A DNA stretch of 64,000 bases, from contig NZ_ASJA01000001.1 of assembly GCF_000412185.1 (NCBI RefSeq), forward strand, positions 306,917 through 370,916. Direction: 5' to 3'. The translations under genes were made by a program, and so were the position numbers. This DNA comes from Euryhalocaulis caribicus. GTDB taxonomy: Bacteria; Pseudomonadota; Alphaproteobacteria; Caulobacterales; Maricaulaceae. The notes under the pieces are model-generated. The model saw only the letters and a list, made by a program, of their open reading frames with translations. It had not been told where the DNA came from and did not search any database. Positions 32,564-41,763 of the stretch are shown here, in pieces. Within the stretch, counting starts at the first letter, position 1. Each line of letters begins with the position of its first letter.

Positions 32564-34180
32564 ATGCTTTATTTCGCGCGCTGGAAAGTCACGCTGATTC
32601 TCGCCGTTCTGGTCATTGGGCTGCTCTATGCGCTGCCCAATGCCCTGCCTGAGAATGTCCGCCAGTCCTGGCCGGGCTTCCTGCCTGACAAGACGATGAA
32701 TCTTGGTCTCGACCTGCGCGGCGGGTCGCACCTCCTGTTCGAGGTCGATATCGACGCGGTGCGCGAAGAGCGCATGGAAGCGCTGGTTGATGACGCCAAG
32801 CAGGTGCTGCGTGAGGATCCGCTGATCCCTCATCGCGTGACGGTCCAGAACGGCGCTGTCGAAGTGCGCATTCTGGGCGATGGCGACATGGAAGAGGTGG
32901 CCGACCGTCTGGAAGACCTGGCGCGGCCGGTCAGCGGCATTCTGGTTCCGGGGCAGGCCAATCCGCGCAGCGTTTCCATCGAGCAGGTGGACGACACGAC
33001 CTTCCGCATGGTCCAGACCGAAGATGCGCTGGAAAAGCTGTCCCGCGACATCGTCCAGCAATCCATCGAGGTTATCCGCAAGCGGATTGACGAATACGGG
33101 ACGACCGAACCCAATATCCAGCGTCAGGGCGACAACCGGATTCTGGTGCAGGTTCCCGGTCTGGATGACCCGGAGCGCCTGAAGGAGCTGATCGGCCAGA
33201 CCGCCCAGATGACTTTCCATCTGGTCTATTCCGACAACCCGGGCGATCTGACATCGGCGATGCAGGGACGGGTGCCCCCTGGCGCGCGTCTGGTGCCCAG
33301 CGACGAGGCGGGCCAGCCGGACATCCTTGTACGCCGCCGCGCGGTGCTGTCCGGCGAAGACCTGAAGAACGCCTATCAGGGGTCTCACCCCCAGACCGGC
33401 GCGCCGGTGGTGAACTTCTCCTTCAACCTGTCCGGGGCCAAGATTTTTGGCGACATCACGACCGATAATGTCGGCCGGCGCTTCGCCATCGTTCTGGACG
33501 ACAAGGTGATTACCGCGCCCCGCATCAACAGCCCCATTACCGGCGGCAGCGGCTATATCGAAGGCAATTTCACGATTGAAAGCGCCACGGATCTGGCGAC
33601 GCTTCTGAACGCCGGCGCGCTGCCCGCACCGCTGACCGTGGTTGAAGAGCGCACGGTCGGCGCGGGACTGGGCGCGGACTCGATCAAGGCCGGTGAATTT
33701 GCCGCCGTGGTCGGTTTCCTGGCGGTCGTCGTGTTCGTTCTGATTGCCTATGGCGTTTTCGGCGTTTTCGCCAATATCGCCCTGTTCGCCAATGTCATGC
33801 TGATCGCCGGCGTGCTTTCCATGCTTCAGGCGACGCTGACGCTGCCGGGCATCGCGGGCATCATCCTGACCATCGGCATGGCGGTGGACGCCAACGTGCT
33901 GATCTTCGAACGGATACGCGAGGAATCGCGCGCGGGCCGGTCGCCGGTCAATTCGGTCGAGACGGGCTATACCCGTGCGCTGTCCACCATCTTGGACGCC
34001 AATATCACCACGCTGATCGCGGCGGTGTTGCTGTTCCAGTTCGGCTCCGGCCCGGTTCGCGGTTTCGCCGTGACGCTGGGCATCGGCATCCTGACCTCGG
34101 TGTTCACCGCTTTCGTCCTGTCGCGGCTTATCGCCTCGCTCTGGCTGCGCATGGCGCGCCCCAAGACACTCCCGATCTAA
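32564..34180 (+). CDS. secD: SecD, protein-export membrane subunit
   Basis: A 538-residue RND-type subunit that uses the proton gradient to pull preproteins through SecYEG. It has an N-terminal TM helix, a large periplasmic P1 domain starting with LDLRGGSHLLFEV, and five further TM helices in the last 180 residues with the conserved GMAVDANVLIFERIREE. It lies 44 nt after yajC and 11 nt before secF. Confidence 0.96.
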   Translation: MLYFARWKVTLILAVLVIGLLYALPNALPENVRQSWPGFLPDKTMNLGLDLRGGSHLLFEVDIDAVREERMEALVDDAKQVLREDPLIPHRVTVQNGAVEVRILGDGDMEEVADRLEDLARPVSGILVPGQANPRSVSIEQVDDTTFRMVQTEDALEKLSRDIVQQSIEVIRKRIDEYGTTEPNIQRQGDNRILVQVPGLDDPERLKELIGQTAQMTFHLVYSDNPGDLTSAMQGRVPPGARLVPSDEAGQPDILVRRRAVLSGEDLKNAYQGSHPQTGAPVVNFSFNLSGAKIFGDITTDNVGRRFAIVLDDKVITAPRINSPITGGSGYIEGNFTIESATDLATLLNAGALPAPLTVVEERTVGAGLGADSIKAGEFAAVVGFLAVVVFVLIAYGVFGVFANIALFANVMLIAGVLSMLQATLTLPGIAGIILTIGMAVDANVLIFERIREESRAGRSPVNSVETGYTRALSTILDANITTLIAAVLLFQFGSGPVRGFAVTLGIGILTSVFTAFVLSRLIASLWLRMARPKTLPI

Positions 34181-34191
34181 GGTAAGCGTCC

Positions 34192-35142
34192 ATGCGTTTT
34201 TCCCTCATTCATATCGTTCCCGAAACCACCAAGGTTCCCTTCATCAAGGGCCGTTTCGTCGCGATGCTGTTCTCCGCGGTGCTGATGATCGCCTCTATCG
34301 GGGCGTTCGCGACCATGGGCCTGAATCTTGGCATCGATTTCGTCGGCGGCACGCTGATCGAGATCGAGACCCAGGAAGACGCCAATCTGACCGAGATCCG
34401 CGAGAGCCTGAACGGACTCGGATTTGGCGAGGTCCAGGTTCAGACCTTCGGCGCGGCGAACGATGTCCTGATCAAGATGCGGCAGCAGGAGCCGGAAAAC
34501 CCGGAAGTCGAAATGGCGGCCGAACGGGCGCAGCAACAGGCCGCGAACACGGTTCAGGAAACGCTGGTCGAAATGCTGCCCGGCGTTGAATTCCGCCGGG
34601 TCGAGGTGGTCGGCCCCGCCGTTTCGGGAGAGCTGGTGCGGGCGGGGATTCTGGCGGTCGGCCTCGCGCTGGGCGCCATGCTGATCTATATCTGGTTCCG
34701 GTTTGAGTGGCAGTTTTCGCTGGGCGCGGTCATCGCGTTGACCCATGACGTGATCGCCACGATGGGCATGTTCGCCGTCACGCAATTCGAGTTCAATCTC
34801 GCCTCCATTGCGGCGATCCTGACCATTGTCGGTTATTCGATGAACGACACCGTCGTGGTCTATGACCGCATCCGGGAGAATTTGCGGAAGTTCAAGCGCA
34901 TGCCGTTGGCCGAACTTCTGAACCTGTCGATCAACCAGACCCTGTCGCGCACATTGATCACCTCCATCACGACGCTGATCGCGCTTTTCGCCCTGTTCTT
35001 CCTGGGCGGCGCGGTGCTTCGCGGTTTCTCTTTCGCGATGATCTGGGGCGTCCTGATCGGCACCTATTCCTCCATCTTTGTCGCTTCGCCGCTGCTATTG
35101 CTGACCGGCGTGAAACGCGGGACATCCGAACAGGACTCGTGA
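34192..35142 (+). CDS. secF: SecF, protein-export membrane subunit
   Basis: A 316-residue partner of SecD with six predicted TM helices. The periplasmic domain starts with LGIDFVGGTLIEIE, and the membrane region has the signature IVGYSMNDTVVVYDRIREN. Its stop overlaps the GTG start of the Mth938-domain gene (GTGA), so the two are translationally coupled. Confidence 0.96.
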   Translation: MRFSLIHIVPETTKVPFIKGRFVAMLFSAVLMIASIGAFATMGLNLGIDFVGGTLIEIETQEDANLTEIRESLNGLGFGEVQVQTFGAANDVLIKMRQQEPENPEVEMAAERAQQQAANTVQETLVEMLPGVEFRRVEVVGPAVSGELVRAGILAVGLALGAMLIYIWFRFEWQFSLGAVIALTHDVIATMGMFAVTQFEFNLASIAAILTIVGYSMNDTVVVYDRIRENLRKFKRMPLAELLNLSINQTLSRTLITSITTLIALFALFFLGGAVLRGFSFAMIWGVLIGTYSSIFVASPLLLLTGVKRGTSEQDS

Positions 35143-35522
35143 GGTTCGAGACGCCGCCTTTCGCTGCGCCGCCCATCGATTCATACGGCCCGGGCGGATT
35201 TCGGGTGGGCGGCGCCTGGCGTGAAGGCCCGCTGTTTCTGCGCGGTGAATCCGTAAGCTCTTGGACGCCGCCCGAATCCGGGCCTTTTACCGTCGATATG
35301 TTCGCCCCGGTTCTGGAAGGCGAGCGGGAGGCGGAAATCCTGCTTCTGGGCCTGGGCGACGAAATGCGGCACATCCCGTGGAAACTGAACAAGGCGCTGC
35401 TGGACCGTGGCATCGGTCTGGAAGCCGCGCCGACGCCCGCGGCGTGCCGAACCTATAATGTATTGTTGGGGCAGGGCCGCGATATCGCCGCGGCGTTGGT
35501 TCCTGTGACGGCTGAACAATAG
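35139..35522 (+). CDS. Mth938-domain protein (NDUFAF3/DUF498 family)
   Basis: A 127-residue soluble protein of the Mth938-like fold. Recognisable segments are IDSYGPGGFRVGG at the N-terminus, EAEILLLGLGDE in the centre, and AACRTYNVLLGQGRDIAAALVPV at the end. The eukaryotic member NDUFAF3 is an assembly factor of mitochondrial respiratory complex I. Bacterial members have no proven biochemical activity. The GTG start overlaps the secF stop, and the next gene belongs to another complex-I-assembly-related family, which makes a membrane-protein-assembly role plausible. Confidence 0.84.
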   Translation: MRFETPPFAAPPIDSYGPGGFRVGGAWREGPLFLRGESVSSWTPPESGPFTVDMFAPVLEGEREAEILLLGLGDEMRHIPWKLNKALLDRGIGLEAAPTPAACRTYNVLLGQGRDIAAALVPVTAEQ

Positions 35523-35553
35523 AAATTCAATAATTGGGTCTAGCTTGCGCGCC

Positions 35554-36402
35554 ATGTGGCAGGAGCTTGATAATCGTCTGATGCGCGCCGATCCGGACCG
35601 GCGCATGGCCACGCTGTTTGCGCCGCGCACGATCCGCCGCCGGTTGATCGCGCTCTACGCCTTCAATGATGAGCTGGCGCGAATCCGTGACCGTGTGACC
35701 GAGCCGATGCTGGGCGATTTGCGGCTGGCCTGGTGGCGCGAGGTTGTCGAGGAAATCTACGATCCCGATGCCGAGGTCCGCGGACACGAAACGGCGCTCG
35801 GCCTCAGCCACGCCTTTTCCAGCGGCGCGCCGCCGCGCGTCTGGATTGATCGCATGATCAATGTCCGCGCCCGCGATCTGGACGCGGAACCGTTCCAGAC
35901 TATCGCGGACCTGAAACAATATGCGGACCGGTCCGCCGCGACGCTGATGCGCGCGGCGGTCTGGCTGACCGTGCCGGGCGAGGACATTTCCGCCGCGGGG
36001 GAGGCGGCCATCAAGCACGCGGGAATCGCATGGGCCATGACCGGCATGCTGCGCGGGTTCGCGGCCGATCTGGCGCATAACCGGCGATGGTTGCCGCAGC
36101 AGGCCTATGACGAGGCGGGCGTCAGCGTGGCCGAGATGACCCGGGATCAGGATCCCGAAGCCGCCCGCGCGCTGTTCAAGCCTGTCATCGCCTCCATCCG
36201 CCGCGAACATCGGGAGGCGCGCGCCCGCTTTGCGGACCTGCCCTCGGAGGCAGCCCCGGCGCTGCTCTATGCTTCGCTTATCCCGGCCTATCTCGATCGC
36301 ATGTCACGGCCGGATTACGACGCATTTGCCGGGAAGGGGGAGCCGCCGCTGATCCTGAGGCAGGCGCGCATGGTGTGGGCCAGCGCGACCGGACGCCTCT
36401 AG
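35554..36402 (+). CDS. Squalene/phytoene synthase-like protein, NDUFAF6-type
   Basis: About 282 residues of the trans-isoprenyl diphosphate synthase fold. The first motif reads LYAFNDELARIRDRV instead of the DDxxD-like site of real squalene and phytoene synthases. The second reads AADLAHNRRWLPQQ, so several magnesium-binding aspartates are missing while the following RRWLP resembles the family gR-YLP. This degenerate pattern is that of the NDUFAF6-like group, whose human member assists complex I assembly. It lies 31 nt after the Mth938 gene. The ATG at 35554 is preferred; TTG at 35545 would add three residues. A true prenyl-synthase activity is considered less likely. Confidence 0.75.
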   Translation: MWQELDNRLMRADPDRRMATLFAPRTIRRRLIALYAFNDELARIRDRVTEPMLGDLRLAWWREVVEEIYDPDAEVRGHETALGLSHAFSSGAPPRVWIDRMINVRARDLDAEPFQTIADLKQYADRSAATLMRAAVWLTVPGEDISAAGEAAIKHAGIAWAMTGMLRGFAADLAHNRRWLPQQAYDEAGVSVAEMTRDQDPEAARALFKPVIASIRREHREARARFADLPSEAAPALLYASLIPAYLDRMSRPDYDAFAGKGEPPLILRQARMVWASATGRL

Positions 36403-36947
36403 CCGTCCAGGCTTTGCGCCATTTCTTCGAGTTTCAGCATGGTTCGCCAGTTGCGCGTGGTCGCGGGCGTCTTGAAGTTGGCGGCCGCAACGCGCACCGC
36501 CAGTTTGGATCGACCCGCGCCCTGTGGCAGGCGCAAATACAGGGCCCGTCCGTCCAGGTGAAACGCTTCATCGCCGCTGACCACGCCGGATAGCTTTTCC
36601 AACTGACTTTCCGCCGGCTTTCCATCCAGCAGGGTAACCAGAACCTTCGCCGGGTCCTCGGCCGCCAGCGCGCCATAGGGGCATGCAGACAGTACCCGCC
36701 CCCATTCATCGGCATCGAAGACCATGACCGGAATGTCGAAGCCAAAGCGTTCGGCGATCCCGGCATGGATGGATGCCGCGATATCTGACGGCGGGATGCT
36801 GGAGCGGAACACGATATTGCCGCTCTGGATATAAGTCCGCGCGTCTTCCAAACCGCGCCTGGCGCAGAGTTCCGTCAGCTCTTTCATCGGCAGCTTGTTG
36901 TGCCCGCCTACATTCACCCCGCGAAGGAGGGCGATATAGACGGTCAC
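36399..36947 (-). CDS. DUF1697 family protein
   Basis: A 182-residue soluble protein matching DUF1697: it starts [17 protein letters not shown], followed by [10 protein letters not shown], and ends [16 protein letters not shown]. The function of the family is unknown. The GTG start overlaps the trmFO stop by 4 nt, so it is translated from the trmFO transcript. Its stop and that of the convergent gene share the palindrome CTAG at 36399-36402. Confidence 0.85.
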   Translation of the reverse strand: MTVYIALLRGVNVGGHNKLPMKELTELCARRGLEDARTYIQSGNIVFRSSIPPSDIAASIHAGIAERFGFDIPVMVFDADEWGRVLSACPYGALAAEDPAKVLVTLLDGKPAESQLEKLSGVVSGDEAFHLDGRALYLRLPQGAGRSKLAVRVAAANFKTPATTRNWRTMLKLEEMAQSLDG

Positions 36948-38356
36948 TCCGCCGCTTCTGCGGCGGCGCTGGCGTTCAGCCAGTCATTAACGTCGTTCAG
37001 CGCGCGGGCGGACAGGGCGCGTTTGCGGGCGCGGCCTTTTTCCTTGCCCTTGATCTTGTTGCCATCAGCGTCGTGCGTGGGCTTTTCGATATCCGGGAAC
37101 AGGCCAAAATTCACGTTCATCGGCTGGAAGGTCTGCTTGCCCTCCAGATGGCCGCCCGTGATGTGGGTCAGCAAGGCTCCCAACGCCGTGGTGGCGGGCG
37201 GCGCCGTGACATCCCGGCCCAGCCGCTCGGCGGCTGCAAAACGGCCCGCCAGAAGGCCAATCGCCGCGGACTCCACATAGCCCTCCACGCCTGTCACCTG
37301 TCCTGCGAAGCGCAGACGCGGCATGGCGCGCAGGCGCAAGGCCCCGTCCAGAACCTTGGGCGAGTTGATGAATGTATTGCGGTGGATGCCGCCCAACCGC
37401 GCAAACTCCGCGTTTTCCAGACCCGGAATCATGCGGAAAATATCGGTCTGCGCGCCGTATTTCAGCTTGGTCTGGAAGCCGACCATGTTCCACAGCGTGG
37501 CGAGCGCATTGTCCTGCCGCAGCTGCACGACCGCGTAGGCTTTCACGTCCGGCTGGTGGGCATTGGTCAGGCCAATCGGCTTCATCGGGCCATAGCGCAG
37601 CGTCTCGCGCCCGCGCTCGGCCATCACTTCGATGGGCAGGCAGCCCTCGAAATAGGGCGTGTCTTTTTCCCAGTCCTTGAATTCGGTCTTGGGCGCATCT
37701 AGCAAGGCGTCGATGAAGGCGTAGTACTGGTCCCTGTCCATGGGGCAATTGATATAGGCGGCCTTGTCGGCCTCTTCCTCGCCCTTGTCGTAGCGCGATT
37801 GCGCCCAGGCCACGTCCATATTGATGGATTCGTGGTGGATGATGGGCGCGATGGCGTCGAAGAAGGCCAGTTCGTCCTCGCCGGTCAGGCCTTTCACCGC
37901 CTCGGCGAGAGCGGGCGAGGTGAGGGGGCCTGTGGCGATAATCACGCTGTCCCAGTCTTCCGGCGGAATTCCTGCGACCTCGCCGCGTTCGATGGTCACA
38001 TTGGGGTGGCTTTCCAGCGCTTCCGTCACGCCTTGGGAGAACCGGTCGCGATCCACGGCCAGCGCGCCGCCGGCGGGCACGTGATGGGCGTCGCCATTGG
38101 CCATGATGACGGAGCCGCAGCGCCGCATTTCCTCGTGCAGCAGCCCGACCGCGTTGTTTTCCGCGTCGTCGGAGCGGAAGGAATTGGAGCAGACAAGCTC
38201 CGCCAGACCATCGGTCTGGTGGGCTTCCGTTCCGCGCTCGGGCCGCATCTCGTGGAGGATGACCGGAACGCCGGCCTCGGCGATTTGCCAGGCCGCTTCG
38301 GAACCGGCCATTCCGCCGCCAATCACATGTATGGGTTTCATCGACATGGCGGGCAT
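36944..38356 (-). CDS. trmFO: TrmFO, folate-dependent tRNA (uracil-54) methyltransferase
   Basis: A 470-residue FAD protein that makes ribothymidine at position 54 of tRNAs using methylene-tetrahydrofolate. The N-terminus [21 protein letters not shown] is the FAD fold, and [26 protein letters not shown] is the family signature. The MPLPNIE-like C-terminal substrate segments ([15 protein letters not shown]) are present. A lysine/arginine-rich extension lies near the C-terminus. The ATG at 38356 has GGGG about 7 nt upstream; two in-frame ATGs follow closely. Older name gid. Confidence 0.93.
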   Translation of the reverse strand: MPAMSMKPIHVIGGGMAGSEAAWQIAEAGVPVILHEMRPERGTEAHQTDGLAELVCSNSFRSDDAENNAVGLLHEEMRRCGSVIMANGDAHHVPAGGALAVDRDRFSQGVTEALESHPNVTIERGEVAGIPPEDWDSVIIATGPLTSPALAEAVKGLTGEDELAFFDAIAPIIHHESINMDVAWAQSRYDKGEEEADKAAYINCPMDRDQYYAFIDALLDAPKTEFKDWEKDTPYFEGCLPIEVMAERGRETLRYGPMKPIGLTNAHQPDVKAYAVVQLRQDNALATLWNMVGFQTKLKYGAQTDIFRMIPGLENAEFARLGGIHRNTFINSPKVLDGALRLRAMPRLRFAGQVTGVEGYVESAAIGLLAGRFAAAERLGRDVTAPPATTALGALLTHITGGHLEGKQTFQPMNVNFGLFPDIEKPTHDADGNKIKGKEKGRARKRALSARALNDVNDWLNASAAAEAAE

Positions 38357-38471
38357 ATCGAACCCCTGCGCCGCGCGGTCAAGGGCGAGTCACTTTCCCT
38401 GTGATGCCTGTTGCAGCGCGCCGGTTTTGAGTCATCCTGTCTCCAGCGTGCATTTGAAGAGGGACGCGCCC

Positions 38472-39710
38472 ATGTTCCTGCCAGGCAAGTTGCTGAAGCA
38501 TCTGATCCGTGAAGGCCGTTTGACGGTGATCGACGCGGGCGGCCAGCGCCATGTCTATGCAGGCGCGTCGCCCGGTCCCTCCGTCACCATCCGCATCCGC
38601 GACAGGGCCGCCCAGCGCCGTCTGTTTCTGGACCCCGAGCTGCGGCTGGGCGAGGCCTATATGGATGGCGCGCTGACGGTGGAGGAGGGGAGCGTCTATG
38701 ATTTCCTCGACCTCGTTACCCGCGCAAAACTTGATTTCCCGCTGAAGAAATTCCTCAAGCGCGTCCGCCGGACCATGCGGCCTTTCCAGACGCGGAACAG
38801 AACCAAGAGCGCGCGTCAGAATGTTGCCCACCACTATGATCTGGACGCGGGATTATATGATCTGTTTCTCGACTCCGACCGGCAATATAGCTGTGCCTAT
38901 TTCGGCGCGCCCGGGGACGATCTGGAAACGGCCCAGTTGAAAAAGAAACGGCATCTGGCGTCCAAGCTGATGCTGGAGGCGGATCAGAGCGTTCTGGATA
39001 TCGGGTGCGGCTGGGGCGGGCTGGCGCTGTATCTGGCGCAAGCGTGCGGCGTTCGGGTGGACGGGATCACCTTGTCGGAGGAGCAGATCAAGATTGCCCG
39101 TCAGCGCGCCGACAGGGCCGGTCTGGAGAGTCAGGTCAATTTCCGGCTGGAGGATTACCGCCAGACTCGCGCCGGTTATGACCGGATTGTCTCGGTCGGC
39201 ATGTTCGAACATGTCGGGCCGGGCAATTACGATGAGTATTTCGAACAGGTCGCGCGCCTGATGAAGGATGACGGAGTCGCCCTCATCCATTCCATCGGGC
39301 GCGGCAACGGGCCGGGCTCGACCAGCCCGTGGCTGCGCAAATATATCTTTCCCGGCGGCTATATCCCGGCGCTGTCAGAGGTCATCCCGTCCATCGAGCG
39401 GGCCGGTCTATGGGTTACCGATGTCGAGATCCTGCGCCTTCACTATGCGGAAACGTGCCGCGCCTGGCGCGAGCGATTTATGGCCAATCGGGACAAGGCG
39501 CTGGAGATCTACGACGAACGCTTCTGCCGGATGTGGGAATTCTATCTGGCCGGCGCGGAGGTGGCGTTCCGCAATGGCGGCCAGATGGTGTTCCAGATCC
39601 AGCTGGCCAAGCGCGGCAACGCCCTGCCCATCACCCGCGACTATATGTTCGAGGCGGAACGCCGGCTGGCGGGTTCTGGTGAAGCCGAAACGATGGACGG
39701 CGGCGGTTAG
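38472..39710 (+). CDS. cfa: Cyclopropane-fatty-acyl-phospholipid synthase
   Basis: A 412-residue SAM-dependent enzyme that converts unsaturated acyl chains in membrane phospholipids to cyclopropane rings. The SAM site is VLDIGCGWGGLALYLA, preceded by the CFA signature QNVAHHYDLDAGLYDLFLD and followed by GITLSEEQ and IVSVGMFEHVG. AGGGA lies upstream of the ATG at 38472; the frame is open for a further 375 nt upstream, antisense to trmFO, but only this start fits the family. The stop overlaps the stop of the convergent membrane protein by 3 nt. Confidence 0.92.
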   Translation: MFLPGKLLKHLIREGRLTVIDAGGQRHVYAGASPGPSVTIRIRDRAAQRRLFLDPELRLGEAYMDGALTVEEGSVYDFLDLVTRAKLDFPLKKFLKRVRRTMRPFQTRNRTKSARQNVAHHYDLDAGLYDLFLDSDRQYSCAYFGAPGDDLETAQLKKKRHLASKLMLEADQSVLDIGCGWGGLALYLAQACGVRVDGITLSEEQIKIARQRADRAGLESQVNFRLEDYRQTRAGYDRIVSVGMFEHVGPGNYDEYFEQVARLMKDDGVALIHSIGRGNGPGSTSPWLRKYIFPGGYIPALSEVIPSIERAGLWVTDVEILRLHYAETCRAWRERFMANRDKALEIYDERFCRMWEFYLAGAEVAFRNGGQMVFQIQLAKRGNALPITRDYMFEAERRLAGSGEAETMDGGG

Positions 39711-40642
39711 GCCGTCGATGCCCCGCCGTGTTCGGGGTTCGCCACGTCACGTTGCTGCGCCCAGTGGCGATAGACATAAGCGCCCACGCCCATCGTAGGC
39801 AGCATCGTCACCAGATAGAGCGCGCCAAAAAGGATCAGGCCGGCAACCAGAAGGGCGACGCCCGCCGGAGCGAACACGGTCTCCGAACTGGTGAGCGTGT
39901 CTGCAAGGCCCTCCATGGAGATCGCCAGGCTGACCATGAGGATGAAGGCGGCGATCCAGATGGCGAATGCGAACGCAATCGTCAGGAGAAACGCCAGAAC
40001 ATAAGCGCCGAAAATTTCCCAGAACCGGCCGCGCGTCATGCGCCATGCCTCGGCGATGGCAAATCGCCTTTCGCCAACTGCGGCGGCGAAGATCGGCGAC
40101 AGTCTCACGGAAAAATAGAGCAGGGCGCACAGGGCTGAAATTGTGACAAGGATGATTGCGGCGATGCTCAGGACGCCGCCGGTTTCGGTGGCTTGGCCAA
40201 TCAATCCCGCAGCAAGGCCCAGCACCATGCCGACAATAAAGATCGCCAGATAGATGGCCATTAAACCGGCGGCGAATAACAGCGAAAGGAGGAACAGCCG
40301 CAATTCATCCATGCCGATCTTCAGGCCCAGGTTTCCGCCATTACCGCCTTCTCTTGTCAGCGGCCGCAGAATGGCGCCCTGAACCATGTAGCTGGCGACA
40401 TAGGAAAAGAGCACACCAAGAACGCCAAGCAGGGCCCATCCCCCGACGGATGTCATGCCGATGCGGTCAAGCAAATCAATGCCGCCCTCTTGCCAGCCGG
40501 TCAGGTAGGGCCAGAGTGAAAAGGCGGTCTGAAAAACCAGAATAACCGGCAAAATAATTAGAATGCCGATGACCGCCTCAGGGGCGCGCTTGAAAAGCGT
40601 AAAACCGTAAATTGCGGCGTCCCCGCTGGAAAATTTCGACAT
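39707..40642 (-). CDS. Polytopic membrane protein, paralogue A of a three-gene family
   Basis: A 311-residue protein with about six predicted TM segments. It shares with the two genes that follow (40804 and 41764) an order of motifs: a Q/D-x-A-hydrophobic-x-R segment (MVQGAILRP), then DELRL, then a helix ending in RLSPIFAAAVGERRF-x6-W-x-MTRG. The shape is that of glycerophosphodiester phosphodiesterase membrane-domain or YIP1-like proteins without any catalytic domain. Function is unknown; a role in envelope lipid or stress physiology is only a guess. It is divergent from paralogue B. Confidence 0.7.
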   Translation of the reverse strand: MSKFSSGDAAIYGFTLFKRAPEAVIGILIILPVILVFQTAFSLWPYLTGWQEGGIDLLDRIGMTSVGGWALLGVLGVLFSYVASYMVQGAILRPLTREGGNGGNLGLKIGMDELRLFLLSLLFAAGLMAIYLAIFIVGMVLGLAAGLIGQATETGGVLSIAAIILVTISALCALLYFSVRLSPIFAAAVGERRFAIAEAWRMTRGRFWEIFGAYVLAFLLTIAFAFAIWIAAFILMVSLAISMEGLADTLTSSETVFAPAGVALLVAGLILFGALYLVTMLPTMGVGAYVYRHWAQQRDVANPEHGGASTA

Positions 40643-40803
40643 GAATGGCCTTTCGTCTCCGCCCGTATTTAATCAGGGCCGATCGCAACGCTGCGCGCAA
40701 GGGTGGAAAAGACGTTTTTTGCGTGAGCCCGCGGCTTTGGCGGCGCGGTCAAGTGATGCTAAGCGATCTGCTGAATTCAAGGCTGGAAGGAACGGGCAGA
40801 CGA

Positions 40804-41643
40804 ATGAACGAACCGCAGGGCAGCGTCCCCATTATCCAGACGGTTCAGGCCGCCTATGGTTTCTTCGTCAGCCACTGGCTGCGCGCTGTTCCGGCGGCCC
40901 TGATCGCCGGCCTGGCGGGGGCGGTTCTGGCCTATCCGTCCATGGCTGCGCCGGGTTCGATCACGCCGGGGCTGGCCTTCCTCAGCCTTGTCGCCGGTCT
41001 GGCCGGGTTCGTTGTCTATCAGGCTGCGCTCTACAGGCTGGCCTTGCGCCCCGAAGACGCCGGGCAGTTCGGCGTCAGCTTCGGGTCGGATGAATTGCGG
41101 CTGGCGGGCGTGATCGCCGCCCTTGGCCTGTTCGTCATCCTGGTCGCGATAGTCGCAATCTTCCCGCTGATGCTGGTGGTCATGAGCGTTGCAGCGTCCG
41201 ATGTCGGGCTGGAGGCGATCGAGTCTGCCTCGATCGGCGCCGACACGAATTTTATTTCGCTTCTGGGGCCGGCCGCGGGGACGATATATATCATCGGCAT
41301 GATCGCCATTGTGGCGCTTGTCGTCTGGGTCAATGTCCGGCTTTCCCTGGCGATGGCCGCGACAATCGCCGAGCGCCGGTTCGTCCTGCTAGCGGCTTGG
41401 GGGTGGACCAAGGGCTCCGCCTTGCGGATTTTCGCGGCGCTGGTTCTGGCGCTTTTGCCGCTATTCCTTCCGCTGGTCCTGGTCCAGAGCCTTCTGGCTC
41501 CACAGATCGCCGCCGCCGGAACCGGGGCGGTGATCGTCTCCTTTGTCATCCAGTTCATATCGTCGGCGACCATGGGCGTGGTCGGGGCCGGGCTTTACGC
41601 CTATCTTTATAAAGGTCTTCGCCCGCCACGAGAGACCGCTTGA
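40804..41643 (+). CDS. Polytopic membrane protein, paralogue B
   Basis: About 279 residues with about six TM helices. It carries the same motif order as the neighbours: YQAALYRLAL, SDELRL, VRLSLAMAATIAERRFVLLAAWGWTKG. The ATG at 40804 follows GGAAGGA at about 10 nt, which decides against the longer frame from 40645. No catalytic motif is seen. It was probably formed, with genes A and C, by local duplication. Confidence 0.7.
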   Translation: MNEPQGSVPIIQTVQAAYGFFVSHWLRAVPAALIAGLAGAVLAYPSMAAPGSITPGLAFLSLVAGLAGFVVYQAALYRLALRPEDAGQFGVSFGSDELRLAGVIAALGLFVILVAIVAIFPLMLVVMSVAASDVGLEAIESASIGADTNFISLLGPAAGTIYIIGMIAIVALVVWVNVRLSLAMAATIAERRFVLLAAWGWTKGSALRIFAALVLALLPLFLPLVLVQSLLAPQIAAAGTGAVIVSFVIQFISSATMGVVGAGLYAYLYKGLRPPRETA

Positions 41644-41763
41644 TTTCGTTAAAAATTCAAGCTCTTGCTTCCTGCAATAGAGTTTAATGCGATAGGTTTC
41701 GCATGAACGGCGGCCCGCAAGAGAGGCAGGCCGCGCGGTTGCGCGAGTTGGGGAGATAGCACG

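Noticed and set aside
35554..36402. Carotenoid or hopanoid biosynthesis gene (phytoene/squalene synthase)
   Set aside because: The metal-binding aspartate motifs are degenerate and no other isoprenoid gene is adjacent; the NDUFAF6-like group fits better.
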